A DNA stretch of 64,000 nt from Rhineura floridana (taxonomy: Eukaryota > Chordata > Lepidosauria > Squamata > Rhineuridae): positions 31,804,823-31,868,822 of the forward strand of contig NC_084492.1 of the NCBI RefSeq assembly GCF_030035675.1. The letters run 5' to 3'. The translations under genes were made by a program, and so were the position numbers. The notes below the pieces were generated by a model. It was not told the origin of the DNA, made no database searches, and saw nothing but the letters and a program-made list of their open reading frames with translations. Shown piece by piece: positions 22,800 through 34,254 of the stretch (the first letter of the stretch is position 1; each line of letters starts with the position of its first letter).

Positions 22800-23078
22800 A
22801 TCAGAGGTAGGGAACCCCATACTCAGGGCCCAAATGTGGCCCACCAAACTTCTCTGTCTGTCCCTCAGAACTCTCCCTAGGACATAGGTCCCCTCTCACT
22901 GGCCCTGCTTTGTTCCCTTGGCCAGAATGGGCCGTTGAACTCTGATAATGCTTGTCTGGATGAAGGACAGAGAGGGGTGTGTGAGTGGGAGTAGAAGCCA
23001 GCCTACTGTACAAAGGTAAGATTTACATTCATTGTAAATCACAGAAGGTTGTCCAGAAGGGAATGTGGTTCTCACTCC
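22800..23078. mobile_element. hAT-like element of the GGGGAACC family
   Basis: Starts TCAGAGGTAGGGAACCCC, has CCAAATGTGGCCC, CTCTGATAATGCTTGTC and TACTGTACAAAGGTAA in the order shared with 40781-41107. Confidence 0.55.
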
Positions 23079-24018
23079 TAGGCTAGAAGCACATACCTAG
23101 TCCAGTCTGGGAGGGAAGAAGCAAGGAGTCCATAAAGCAACTACTCCTTATGAAAAGTTGCTCAATCTGAGAAATCAAGTCTGAGAGAATGTACAAGACT
23201 AGCCAAGCCCCTACTGTTCTCCATACTAATCTACCTTTTTTTTTACAATAGGCTAACTGCCCATCATGCTTCAGCTTTTTTACAGAGCATGTGCAGGAAT
23301 ATCCTCCCTCCAGAATTCTTAAAGGAGAATATACCAGGGGGTTGCACCTGTACAGTCTCCACCTCTTCCTTGCAATGTTCACATAGCAATGCCAATGTTA
23401 GGAGGACAACTCCATGGCACCATCCCACTGCACCAGGTGTCCCGGAAAGTGAATAAGTCAATTGACCACTTCAGTGTACGTCCAAAAGGGCATCAAAAGA
23501 CCTACAACCAGTCTGATAAAAAAATCTCAACGTACACTAATGTCTTGTCTCAATATATGGGCATGCATTAGGAAAGCCTGCTAGAGCATTAATTAAAAAC
23601 AACATGAAATCAAAGCAGCTTATCTAATTGCTTCTTTTGTACATGTTACAAAGCTTGTGGGATAGCTAATCAAGCAACAAAAGGATCAATAATGGCCCCA
23701 GATGTCAAAGCCATCCAATAATTGATTCATCCCGACATAAGATCTTGCTAATGTTAAAGTTCACCTTGTCTGTTTACTGTGGGTTTCTCCGGGATATAGA
23801 GATATACATGCCTTTCCATTACAGTTAATGATAACTGTTCTTGTCACACAATGGCTTTTTGCAGTCAAGATGGAGGTCCATGTGGATCCTAGTTTAGTGC
23901 TGGTCTCAACACGCTATCTAATCACAATCCAATATGAATTCAACAAGCTTAAGAAAAAAGTTTGCTGACATATTTACAAGACCAGGTTCTCTGTGAACTT
24001 CTCTCTCCCCAAATATGT
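23079..24018. other. Intergenic, unique; candidate conserved block at 23575-23800
   Basis: No gene or element recognised. 23575-23800 is AT-rich with AGCATTAATTAAAAAC, TTATCTAATTGC and CCAATAATTGATTC. Confidence 0.35.
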
Positions 24019-24150
24019 GGAATTTTTGACCCACCAGATGTCACTGAACAACAACTCCCATCATCCCTGGCTACTGGCCATCTTTGCTGGGGTTGATGGG
24101 AGTTGTAGTTCAGCAATATCTGAAGGAACTAATGGCTCCCCACACCTGGT
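24019..24150. repeat. Short hairpin interspersed repeat
   Basis: AACAACTCCCATCATCCCTG pairs with GTTGATGGGAGTTGTAGTT, with CCCCACACCTGG at the right end. Confidence 0.7.
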
Positions 24151-24397
24151 GTAAACAAATATTTAAATCTGCCCCATAGTGGAATAGTGCAGTGGAAAAA
24201 TGCAACATCTACTAGAGCAGGCCATACCTTCTGGGACAGGGATTTGGTCAATCCAGAATCAATTGCGCATAATAATCTGCCATAGAATTCCACCATGACA
24301 ACAATCTGCCACATCCATTCTATGCTCTTGGTTCAGCACTTTAGCACTAAACAGTAAATTCAGTATTCTGGAAAGAAGCAAGTCTAAATCTCTAGAG

Positions 24398-24535
24398 CAG
24401 GGATGGTGAACCTGTGATCCTCCTGATATTGTTGGACCACAACTCCCATAATTCCTGACCACTGGCCATGCTGGCTAGAGATGATGAGAAATGGAGTCCA
24501 AGATCATCCAGAAGACCAGAGGTTTCCCATCCCTG
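24398..24535. mobile_element. 138-bp hairpin element with CAGGGATGG ends and 8-bp target duplication
   Basis: Ends CAGGGATGG and CCATCCCTG are perfectly inverted. Flanked by CTCTAGAG at 24390-24397 and 24536-24543. It shares its termini with the 440-bp family, so hAT-like. Confidence 0.85.
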
Positions 24536-24543
24536 CTCTAGAG

Positions 24544-25790
24544 GCTATTGCAAAAAGAAAAGGGCTTTGTGGCAGTTACAATAGCTTCACATTGTCAAAA
24601 CTCCTGCCCCTACAAACATTTTGAGCTCTCCTGCATAAGAGTGACTTGTTCAGAAGTGTCTGGGATTGAATGTAAACCCCTCTTCCTATGCAACCAGCAA
24701 GAAATGAAAACTGTGTGGATATCTTTAATGTATTTTGCAAAACATAAATCTGTGCTATTTGAGGATCTGTTTATGACTGTCTGGAAACTTAATCCTCACT
24801 GAAAACTCAGGAGATTTTCAAACATGTCGAGTCATCTTAAATCTGTATCCTAGGTATATGGATGACATTATATGCATCCACAAGAAATTCATTTCAAGTA
24901 ACTACAAATGAGTCCTTTAGTAATACCCAGGAGTCATAATGTCTGTGACATAACGAACCCTCCTAAATTACAGCCTACACTAATTAGATCAGCTATTGCT
25001 ACATTCCAATCCCTGAAACAATTTGCTTAAAGTGGTAGTTACCTTTAATGAAAAGACACATAACCGAAAATGTCAGCAACCTTTTCGATTCTGCATGACT
25101 TGTCGTATAAAGTACCTACCCTCCTGCTGCATCTCTGTGATCAACAGATCTTCTCATAAAAGGGCTGGTTTATGAGATGTGGAGAGTACATTATTCCCAC
25201 AGGGAAACCCATTTTCTTCCACCTGCTTCACACCCTCCCTCCCTCACTTCCCCTCCAATGCCTAAGTGTTTCCTAAGATTTAATTTTGACTTCATTTTTA
25301 ATGCTTTTTTAAAAAATCATTTATGTTGTTAATGGCCCTTTCCTCCTTTTTTCCATTTATGTTTTGCTCAAGTCTTCCATTTTCTTTCAGGAGAATGTTA
25401 TAGATCTGTTATTGATGTTGCTCAACCTTGCTTGGGAATCAGTCATGGGGATCACCAATTGCAATGGACACTGGGCGAGTGTAGAATATTAGAGCCTAGT
25501 TGCAGAGTCATGTTTCAGACAGGTATTGATAGAAATGCTGGCTTGTTATTAAGTGGCTTTCTCTGCTAACTAATAACTAACTAGCCAGCTGTCAGTGGGA
25601 AATGAATGCCGTTATATATTAAAATCTAACCAAGAATTTGTCTGCCATATGGTTCTCAAAGCAGCTTGATGTGAATTGGTTTTATATCTTGATCTTCTAC
25701 AACAGAACCATATCCAAAAGGGCCCGAAAGAAATAATGCAATACATTAAACATCAGAACACTTAAAATGGATGGAACACAACAGTCTTCT
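24544..25790. other. Intergenic, repeat-poor
   Basis: No gene or recognised element. 24830-25140 and 25420-25680 are AT-rich with TAAT motifs (CACTAATTAGATC, ACTAATAACTAACTAG) and are weak regulatory candidates. Confidence 0.35.
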
Positions 25791-25917
25791 CCAATCTGAT
25801 GCTTTCCAAATGTTGTGAACTCCAACCCCCAGCAATCCCAGCCAGAATGGTCAATGGTCAGAAAAAAATGGAAGCTGTAATCCAACAACACCTCAAGGGC
25901 TCAAGGTTCAGATAGGC
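25791..25917. repeat. Short hairpin interspersed repeat
   Basis: Left AGTCTTCTCCAATCTGATGC and GAACTCCAACCCCCAGC, right AGCTGTAATCCAACAACACC; imperfect arms. Confidence 0.55.
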
Positions 25918-26035
25918 TGGTGTAGATAATGCTGAACTAGATTGACCAGTATAAGGTCTGACTCAGTGTAAGGGAGACCATTGGTCCATCTAGTTCAACA
26001 CTGTTTACAGCAGCCATCAACATTTCAGACCTGAA
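25918..26035. mobile_element. Two tRNA-SINE tail fragments in opposite orientation
   Basis: GTAGATAATGCTGAACTAGA reads plus to about 25975. GGTCCATCTAGTTCAACACT reads minus after it. Confidence 0.5.
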
Positions 26036-26197
26036 AGTTCCCACCTTTAGCCTGAACATGCATTTGGGAATTCACTTCTTACTACCATATATTTATATGG
26101 TGGTAGTGTTGCTGTTGCAACCCACCTTAGGTCAGGCTTTAATCAAGTAGTGTAACCCCAAGTCACTCACTGAAGACCAAAGATCTACACTAGGAAT

Positions 26198-26369
26198 TAG
26201 GGTTGCCAGGCTCAGGTCTTCTGTATCTTTAAAAGTTGTTCAGGAAGAAGAGAGAATTCCACCTTGTGGTTTTTCCCCTTACAGCGTTGCAAGAACACCT
26301 GCACTTGGCTGACTTTCTCTTCTCCTAAAGATACAGGATCAGTCTCAGGCCCTGAACCTGGCAACCCTA
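26198..26369 (+). mobile_element. 172-bp hAT-like element (monomer) with 8-bp target duplication
   Basis: Ends TAGGGTTGCCAGG and CCTGGCAACCCTA are perfectly inverted. Flanked by CTAGGAAT at 26190-26197 and 26370-26377. No coding capacity. The monomer of the inverted dimer at 41979. Confidence 0.88.
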
Positions 26370-26377
26370 CTAGGAAT

Positions 26378-26545
26378 GTAGAACCTGTGGAGATCCAGGT
26401 GTTGTTGGATGCCATCAAACCCAGCCAGTATGGGAACTGATCAGGGATTACAGGATTTGTATTCCATCATTAACTGGAGGGCCACAGGTTCTCCATTCCT
26501 GCATGGCTGTGCTAGCTGGGGCTGATGGGAGTTGTAGTCCAACAG
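26378..26545. repeat. Hairpin interspersed repeat, longer variant
   Basis: CCAGGTGTTGTTGGATGCC, then GGAGGGCCACAGGTTCTCC, then GGGGCTGATGGGAGTTGTAG; apparently two overlapping copies. Confidence 0.5.
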
Positions 26546-27560
26546 CATTTACCATTTATAATGGTATAGTCACTGTTTGATTCAATTTTTTAAGAATTAA
26601 TTTGTACCTGATTGTCTATGCTTTTGGTCACATGTTGCTGTTATTAGAGTGTGAGTGCAGGGTTTTTCTTTCCACACTAATGGTGGGTTGTGCCTGAATT
26701 TAGAAGTTCTATGGGTAATATTCTAGAACTCTAATCTTGTGGGAGTTTAGAAGATGTTAGATGAGAGAAACTATGAAACTCCATGGCCCCTACGGCTTGT
26801 CCCTGAACTCCCTTTGCTATCTGACATATCTTTCCTCTGAGCTGAGCTTGCAAAGGACAGCTTGCTCTGGTCAGATCGCAGCAGCCATTTTATGAATTGG
26901 TATGTCCCCCATGGCAGCCATTTTGTGATAGTGCCCACAACGCTTTCTCAAAATTCTCGATGTGCCCATGGGCCGGAAGCCCACAGTGGAGGGAGGGGAG
27001 AGAGACAGGGGAAGCTCTCCAAGCAGGATCTTAATGTACAGGTAGGTTCAATATGGCTAAATGCCATTATGATCTATTTTGTGTATATGCCTCCCTTGGA
27101 GTGCTGGAAAAGTGGCTGAAACTTATAAATAAATAAACATTTCTATGCCCTCACGTCTTTTTTTTCTTCATACAGACAAAAACCAAAAAAAAAGAAAATG
27201 AAATAAAATAGAAAGAGACAACTGGGTGAAATTGTCAACTCCCCTTTTGGGGAAAGAAGAAGTAAATGGTTTGAGTCTGCCGTGGTTTCTGATTGAATAC
27301 CCTTTGAAGTAATGATAGCTATAATTTAAAGCAACAGTTACCATATTTTCATCTCTGCCTTCCCTCCTCCCCTTCCCCCCATGACAGTCTTTTATGCTGT
27401 TAAGTATAAACCTACTGAAAAATAACCGTCGCTCTGCTTGAACATACTAGCAGGACCCTTAGAGGTTCTGCCTCTAATTGCCATCATATGTAGCTAATAT
27501 TGCAAACATAACTGGCTAATGATAAGGTTACTGCACATAATTTCTTGACAGAAGAAAGGT

Positions 27561-27619
<59 letters not shown>

Positions 27620-27835
27620 TTTGGCTTTTTTCCCCATAGTGTTTGCTTAAAACAAATCTTTTGAAAAGAAATTCTTTCTAATTAACTTAAATAGTTCTCT
27701 TTCTGCAAGTATGATTCTCCAGGCCTGGCAGTGAATTGCCAAGAAGACTGTATGATGGCCTCCGAAAGTTTGGGGTTTAAAAAACCATCTCTACCAATCC
27801 ATCACCCGTGATCTGAGCCCATGAAAAGGTTTTGA
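26546..27835. other. Intergenic, repeat-poor
   Basis: No supported gene. Contains the (GA)n tract at 27566-27615. 27270-27550 is an AT-rich candidate regulatory block. Confidence 0.35.
27566..27615. repeat. (GA)n microsatellite
   Basis: Twenty-five GA units without interruption. Confidence 0.95.
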
Positions 27836-27976
27836 GCAGCCTTTCCTAGCCTTTGAGTCCACAGATGTTGCTGGACTACAACTCCCATGAGCCCCAGCCA
27901 GCATGGCCAATGGCCAGAAATTATGGGAACTATAGTCCAGCAACATCTGAGGACCCAAAGGTTGGGAAAGGCTGAT
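27836..27976. repeat. Short hairpin interspersed repeat
   Basis: Ends CAGCCTTTCCTAGCCTTTG and CAAAGGTTGGGAAAGGCTG are nearly perfectly inverted. Inner arms are GTTGCTGGACTACAACTCCC and its counterpart. Confidence 0.75.
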
Positions 27977-28048
27977 CGAGAACATACTAGTGGCCATAGG
28001 GAATCTATCCATCTGTCCTACTTTGCAGAGGACACTCCTCTTATTTCA

Positions 28049-28342
28049 GGGGTTCCCAAACTGTGGTCTGTGGACTGAGCTTCATTGAGGTTGGTAGCAT
28101 GTCTGTGAAGAACACCTACAAATGGAATTCTGTAGAATCCTGTGGAATTCAAATCACCATGCAATAAAATACAATATATAAGAAAGAAAAGAAGCAATAA
28201 GAATACAATTAAAAATCGTACAGCATCTAGCACCCTGCATTACAGTTGCTACAACAGGCAGAAAAAATCCAATAAGTGGCCTACCATGACCATCAGTAAT
28301 TTTTAAGTGGTCCGTGGGGGAAAAAGTTTGGAACCACTGCTC
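28049..28342. mobile_element. hAT (Charlie-like) non-autonomous element
   Basis: Ends CAGGGGTTCCCAAACTGTGG and AAGTTTGGAACCACTG resemble hAT-Charlie termini. The target duplication is unclear. Confidence 0.5.
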
Positions 28343-28480
28343 TGTTTGAAGGTCTGGTTTAAAGATAAAGAACCAACATTAGGGAGAGCAGCAGAGGCCT
28401 TGAAGGTGCCCATCCACAATGACTGCAGACTGAGCAGGCACACAGGCCACCTGATTAGTCTTTTCCAGTATGGTCATGCA

Positions 28481-28935
28481 TAGATAGGAAAATCTGTCAA
28501 TTTGGGTTTCTATCCTTTTTTTATTTCTCCAGTCTTAAGTTCAATTTTCCACATTCCCACATCACTTTGCAATTTTTCTTTTTTTAAAAAAAAGACCTCG
28601 TGAAAATTCCATCAATATTTTAGTGTGAATTTCTCCTAATATACACATTTTTTGATGCAATTTTGCCTGATGTACACACTTTTTGCGGGGCATGTCCCCT
28701 AATATAATGCATTTTTGTACATTATTTTAATGTATGATATTTTATTTTATAAATGTATATATGTACATTTTTATGCACTCCTTTGAACGCATTACATGGC
28801 TGAAGAAAAAACATTGCAAAATTCAGAGGAAGACAAATTTCAAAGGATAGCTACACATTGTGTATTCTTTCAGGAAATGAATTAGGAAAGTTTGCCTTTA
28901 AATGTGAACTGAACTGAATTGCTCCTCCATCCCCA
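28481..28935 (+). mobile_element. hAT-like element, 440-bp family
   Basis: Starts TAGATAGGAAAATCTGTC and ends CCTCCATCCCCA. The tandem-like interior (CCTAATATACACATTTTTTG and related units) is well preserved. Confidence 0.75.
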
Positions 28936-29117
28936 GGTATGAGAGGTATTTTCAATTTGCGTTTCTACGTAAGGGGCCATTTTTAACACTAGGGAACATT
29001 CAAATTAGAGGCAGCTGCTATTCCATCAGGCTGCAGAGCAGAGGGAGAGTAGAGACACCCACTGCCTTAGGCCCTCCCTTAGTTGTTACCTGGCTGCAGC
29101 TATTCTATCAGGCTGCC

Positions 29118-29265
29118 TCAGAGTAACCAATGCGGTCCCCTCCAGAAGTTGTTGGACTACTGCTCCCATCTTCCCTGACCATTAGCCATTCTGGCTAGGG
29201 CTGATGGGAGTTGGAGTACAGCAACATATGGAGGGCACCATGTTGGCTATCCCTTGTCTACATGA
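29118..29265. repeat. Short hairpin interspersed repeat
   Basis: GTTGTTGGACTACTGCTCCC pairs with GGGAGTTGGAGTACAGCAAC. Confidence 0.7.
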
Positions 29266-30059
29266 ACTGTTTCCATTCTGGTTGGATAACTTTAACAACT
29301 AATGCCTTAACTTGCTTTTTTCTCTCCTCCCTGCCCATCCGTTTTTCCTTTTGTGCCATGCCTTTTAGATTGGAAGCCTGAGGGCAAGAGCTCTCTTCCT
29401 TATTCATCTCTGTCTGCTGCTCTGGGAGCCTTTTCAGCTAAAACGTTTTAAATAAATGATATTCCCACACCCTGTTCCATGCATGGCTTGAAATGGTGGA
29501 TTCCAGTCTACCACTTCAGTATTATTTTTGCCGTCTTATTCTTCTTTTGGTGTAACAGCAGTCCAGGCCTGCAATTTTGCATCCTGCATGGATCAATTCT
29601 AACACTCACTTGGCCTGAAAAGAGTGGGGATCCATACAACCGTGCTGAAGAGGACTAGCCATCTCTCTTGCATAGTATCCTGCTGAAGCTGTTGTTTTAA
29701 AGCTGAGTTGTGTGAGAAAGATATGCCACGGTCACATTCCATCAGTGGTATTCCAAGTGGTTGCACTGACTTCAGCAACAATCCCTTAAATTGCCATCCC
29801 TATTAGCTCTCTTATGAACAGTAACTAAGCCCTTTACAACTCTGGTCTATCAAGAAAGCTATGTTGATTTCCAGTGATCCTTTTCCCCATGAATTTTTTC
29901 ATAAAGTGTGTGTAAGGAATGCCTCAGTGACCACAGAACCATTGCCCTTTCAGCACATGAGTGCTGTTTAATTCACCGTGCAGTTGCATCTTAAAACACA
30001 GACACACACAAAAGTGTTGGCCTAGAAAATGCTTTTTATACTAATCCATGATTTAGGTC

Positions 30060-30200
30060 AGGGTTAGCCAACATGATGTCCTCCAGATGTTGTGTACTAT
30101 ACGTCCCATCAGGGGAGTCAGCATGGCCAACAGTCAGGCATGGTGGCAGTTGTAGTCCAGCAATATCTGGAGGGAACCACAATGACTACTCCTGGTCTAG
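30060..30200. repeat. Short hairpin interspersed repeat
   Basis: Left GTCCTCCAGATGTTGTGTAC, right GTAGTCCAGCAATATCTGGA; spacer GGGGAGTCAGCATGGCCAAC. Confidence 0.65.
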
Positions 30201-30202
30201 GT

Positions 30203-30242
30203 TAGGGATGGGAAAGAAATTCAACTCAGTTCATATCTAAAG
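30203..30242 (-). mobile_element. hAT-like element, 440-bp family, left part (continues at 30785)
   Basis: TAGGGATGGGAAAGAAATTC through TTCATATCTAAAG, then interrupted by Bov-B sequence. The right part 30785-31011 starts CATCCATCCTTCAAAATTTG. Confidence 0.75.
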
Positions 30243-30784
30243 GTGGTGGTGATGTGCCTTCAAGTTGATTTCGACTTATGGCGACCCTACAAATCAGCAA
30301 CCTCCAATAGCATCTGTTGTAAACTGCCCTGTCCAGATCTTGTAAGTTCAGGTCTGTGGCTTCTCTTATGGAATCAATCCATCTCTTGTTTGGCCTTCCT
30401 CTCTTTCTACACCCTTCTGTTTTTCCCAGCGTTATTGTCTTTTCTAGTGAATCATGTCTTCTCATTATGTGTCTAAAGTATGATAATTTCAGTTTCATCA
30501 TTTTAGCTTCTAGTGATAGTTCTGGTTTAATTTATTCTAACACCCAATTATTTGTCTTTTTCACAGTCCATTGTATGCACAAAGCTCTCCTCGAACACCA
30601 CATTTCAAATGAGTTGATTTTTCTCTTATCAGTGCTTTTTTCACTGTCCAACTTTCACATTCATACATGGAAATCGGGAATACCATGGTCTGAATGATCC
30701 TGATTTTAGTGTTCAGTGATACATCTTTGCATTTGAGGACCTCTCCTAGTTCTCCCAGAGCTGCCCTCCCCAGTCCAAGGATGC
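30243..30784 (-). mobile_element. Bov-B/RTE LINE, 5'-truncated, nested
   Basis: The minus strand encodes the RTE-type end of the polyprotein: MKLKLSYFRHIMRRHDSLEK, then KRGRPNKRWIDSIREATDL. Upstream in another frame is MVFPISMYECESWTVKKA, so there is at least one frameshift. The 3' terminus contains GTCGAAATCAACTTGAAGGC, as in the Sauria tail. Non-functional. Confidence 0.85.
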
Positions 30785-31011
30785 ACATCCATCCTTCAAA
30801 ATTTGAATTTCTCCTTATTTTCTAATGCAATTCTTCAGCCATGTAATGTATACAATACCACATATACTAGGGTAAAGTGTGTATAAAAATGTATAGAATG
30901 AGTGAAAATAACATAAAAAATGCATTATATTAGGGGAAATTGCCCTGAAAAAATATGTAGATTTGCATGGATTTGAATAGTAAGAGAAATTCACTAATGA
31001 ACTGCTCAAGA
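30785..31011 (-). mobile_element. hAT-like element, 440-bp family, right part
   Basis: Continues the family order after the Bov-B insertion: CCATGTAATGTATACAATAC, AATGCATTATATTAGGGGAA. About 80 bp at the junction are missing, and the far end is truncated. Confidence 0.7.
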
Positions 31012-31572
31012 ATGCCAGCACCAAAAGATTCAGGTCGAGTAATATCATAGTATGCATCAATGGACCCAGAGTCCATAATCATGAATAAGCAATCCCTGAA
31101 ACTCCTTCACTGCCAGCAGCTTTGGTCAGGTCCATGAGAGTATATAATGACTCCCTCTTGAGCCTTCCAGTTGCCAGAAGTAACATAGGTCTCTGGCTTC
31201 TTATTCCTGATGCTAATTCCAGATCCCTGCTGAACTCCCCACAATACCAAGTGTGGATTGTTTCCTGACCTTACTTCTGAATCACATTTGGTCCTACACT
31301 GATTTCCTATGGTTCACCTTGGCTTGTTTGGACTGCACTCTACCTTCAGTCCTGCTTGTGTTGGCAAGTACTTTGGTAACTGGCTTGTACCCACTGCTAT
31401 CCTAGCCCCTAAGGACACCTACTGGAGTGTGACAGGAATGATAGAAATTTTAGCCCAAAATGTCTGGGTCAGTTGACCCTGCTGCTTTTACACAATCAGA
31501 AAGACCTTGGATGGCAAATAAGGAAGTAGCAAGACCTTACTTGCAACCTCAGTAAGACAGCAACTAAAGCAG
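31012..31572. other. Intergenic, no repeat recognised
   Basis: 560 bp without a supported gene. Confidence 0.4.
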
Positions 31573-31700
31573 AATCAGTCACCATGGTGCCCCCTAAATG
31601 TTTTGGACTACAGCTCCCATCATCCACAACCATTGGTCACTCTGTCTGGGGCTGATGAGAGCTGTAGTTCACAACACCTGGAAAATAGCATAGTCGCTGA
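31573..31700. repeat. Short hairpin interspersed repeat
   Basis: GGACTACAGCTCCCATCATC pairs with GATGAGAGCTGTAGTTC. Confidence 0.65.
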
Positions 31701-33111
31701 ACTAGAGTCTAGTCTTCCAGACAGCTGATATTCAATGATCCAATGTTCCTAGGAGCAGATGCAGACTGTGGCCAAAGAGTGAGGTGAAGAGTCCTGCTCT
31801 CAACAATGAGGTTAAACATGCAGATGGATATAGATTATGTCATTATGCATCAGATTCATGTTAAATGCCGATTCAGATTAATTACCCAGACGTTCTTAGA
31901 CACATGAACTAGTTCAGCTTCTTTGAAAAAAAATGTTAGCCTCCCTCTCATTAAATTTAAGACTCCCACTTTATTATGAGCAGGACTTCACTGAACTTGT
32001 GAACACTGCTTACCTGTACATTATGCATGTAAGCTTGGGACTCCCCAGAATCATGCCTGTGCCACATTATATCCCTGGGTGGTCAGGAGGAAACCTTGTT
32101 TCCTAATGTTTGTTCAGTAAAGATGAACCCTGAAGACAATTCAGCTGGCCTTTTCTGCATCTGCACAAGAAGTTCAGTACAGAATCCAGTAGTGCTCCTT
32201 GGCACACAATTGCAGCTGGCACTGAAACAACCCTACATTTCAGTTCCTTGGCTGCTCAGGTCCACATGCCCCATTTGATTCTTCCCCCCCCCAAAAAAGT
32301 GGAACTATTACTTTACTCACAGAAGCTGCACAGTTTGTCAACGTTGTATTGCCAACACTTTCACCCTGAGCTGTGAGAATGTTCAGAAATCTTCCATGGC
32401 TTCCCAGCAGTGCAGCCAATATATGAGGTGACTGATGTCAGAGGGTTCTATGGGAAGACAACAGACAACCTCTCTTTGTATAAGTGATGCAAATGAACTA
32501 AACTTCCCCTAGTCTCTCACCCATTTGAATGGAGTGGCAACAAGAAAATTGGTTTACTCTATTGCCAGATGAAAAGGTTTCCCTCGGGGGACAGGGCTAC
32601 ACCATCTTCTTGCTGATTTTTCTTATCAGCAGATGGGACTGAAACCCAACAAGAAGCTTTTTCGCCTTTGGACACACAGAGAGAAATATGAGGTCAGCTG
32701 CGAAAGGAAAACTGACTGCGGAAACCTGGCTTCTGGCAGTAATCTTTTGCCTCTATCAATAACAGGATTGTTCCCACCCCCCTTGAAACTATCTCCAAAG
32801 AATTCATAATGGGAGACCTTTACTTCTAGGCATAGACCTTATCAGGATAGATCTCTGTCTTCCTGGCCTCAAGGGCTGGATTATTGTAACTCGCTGTTTC
32901 TTGGGATGCCACCTGCAGCTGAGAGGAGGGACAGAAGGCACCAAGGTAAGCGCTCAAGGCCCTTCACCTGTGGGAGCTGGCAAGCCAGGTCTTCTCTTCT
33001 CCAACCTGTGTGAGCAAAGGCCTTTGGACTATTTAAGAAGCAATGTGTGACAGACGTGCAGCCTAAGATCTGGCTAGCTGGCTTGCACCAACCAGCATAT
33101 ATACTATGAAC
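31701..33111. other. Intergenic; possible L2 trace at about 32870-33010
   Basis: No supported gene. CTGGATTATTGTAACTCGCT at about 32877 resembles an L2/CR1 LINE segment. The rest is unrecognised. Confidence 0.35.
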
Positions 33112-33536
33112 TAGGAATGGGGAAGAAATTTGGTTTAGTTTGCATTTAAAGCCAAATTTGCACTTTCCAGAACAATATGAGAACTGAAATCCAGCCATCC
33201 TTTCAAATTTGTGCATATCCAAATTTTGCAGTGCGACTTGCCAACCAAACAATGTTTACAAAAATGCATGTATTAGGGGGAAATGTGCATAAAAATGAAT
33301 GTATTAATGGAAATAGCATACAAAGATGTATTACATTAGGAGAAATTGCTTGCAAAAATGTCTAGGTTAGTCGACTGAATAGAAAAATGTGTTTATTAGG
33401 AGAAATTAGCACTAAAACACTAAAGAATTTTTTAAAGTATCACAAATTGCTGTGGAAACAAATGTGGAGAACTGAATGGAAGATTGGAAAAATGAAAAGC
33501 TGAGAGATCCAAAACTGACAGATCCTTCCATCCCTA
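33112..33536 (-). mobile_element. hAT-like element, 440-bp family, first of a head-to-head pair
   Basis: Begins TAGGAATGGGGAAGAAATTT and ends GACAGATCCTTCCATCCCTA, immediately followed by a copy in the opposite orientation. Confidence 0.8.
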
Positions 33537-33860
33537 GAGATGGGTGAGTCTGTCAATTTGTTTCTCTCCATTACCACTCTTTCATCCTCATGAAAATTCA
33601 TCAGCAGTTTAATGTGTATTTCTCCTAATATTGTATGCAATTGTGTCTAATAGGCACATTTTTTTGCAAAGCAAATTCCCCCAATATAATGCATTTTTGT
33701 ATGCGATTTTCATTAATATGTGTATTTTTCTGTACACTTTGCCCCATTGTGCACATTTTTAAAAAATATGATTTGGCAGAAGAACTGCATCATAAAAGTT
33801 AGAGAAATGCTAGTTTTGAAGGATGCCTGTTGCCAGCTTTGGCTTTCATTTCACAGTGTG
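33535..33860 (+). mobile_element. hAT-like element, 440-bp family, second of a head-to-head pair
   Basis: Begins TAGAGATGGGTGAGTCTGTC, sharing the TA with the preceding copy, and runs through the family blocks to about CAGTGTGCACC. The far terminus is missing. Confidence 0.75.
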
Positions 33861-34039
33861 CACCATCCACCCACATGCCTCAACAGCAGCCCTCACAGGT
33901 AGGCATCCAACCCCTGTGTCCCACCATCAAGCTACTATCAAAAGGAGGAAACTACAGAACCATCGAAGAAGACTTTCAAAAGGCCACACCCTCTCTGCCC
34001 AGGCCACACCCCTCACTGACTTGCTTTGCGACCCAAGTT

Positions 34040-34254
34040 TTTTTGACTGGCTGAAATACGTCCTTGAACTCTGATAATGCCTCTTGCTTGTCTGGATGGA
34101 GAATAGAGAGGGGCGTAAAGAAATTTGCCTACTGTACAAAGTGTTGCTCCGCCCACTTTTGCCTCTATCTCCGCCCACCACTGGCATGTGGCCCCTCAGA
34201 ATATTGCCCCAAAGAGATTGCGGCCCTCAGGTTGAAAAAGATTCCACACCCCTG
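34040..34254. mobile_element. hAT-like element of the GGGGAACC family, partial
   Basis: CTCTGATAATGCCTCTTGC, CTACTGTACAAAGTG, GCCCACCACTGGCATGTGG and terminal GATTCCACACCCCTG. The left boundary is uncertain. Confidence 0.5.

Noticed and set aside
30226-30788. A host protein gene with reverse-transcriptase-like C-terminus
   Set aside because: A frameshifted, 5'-truncated Bov-B/RTE LINE end.
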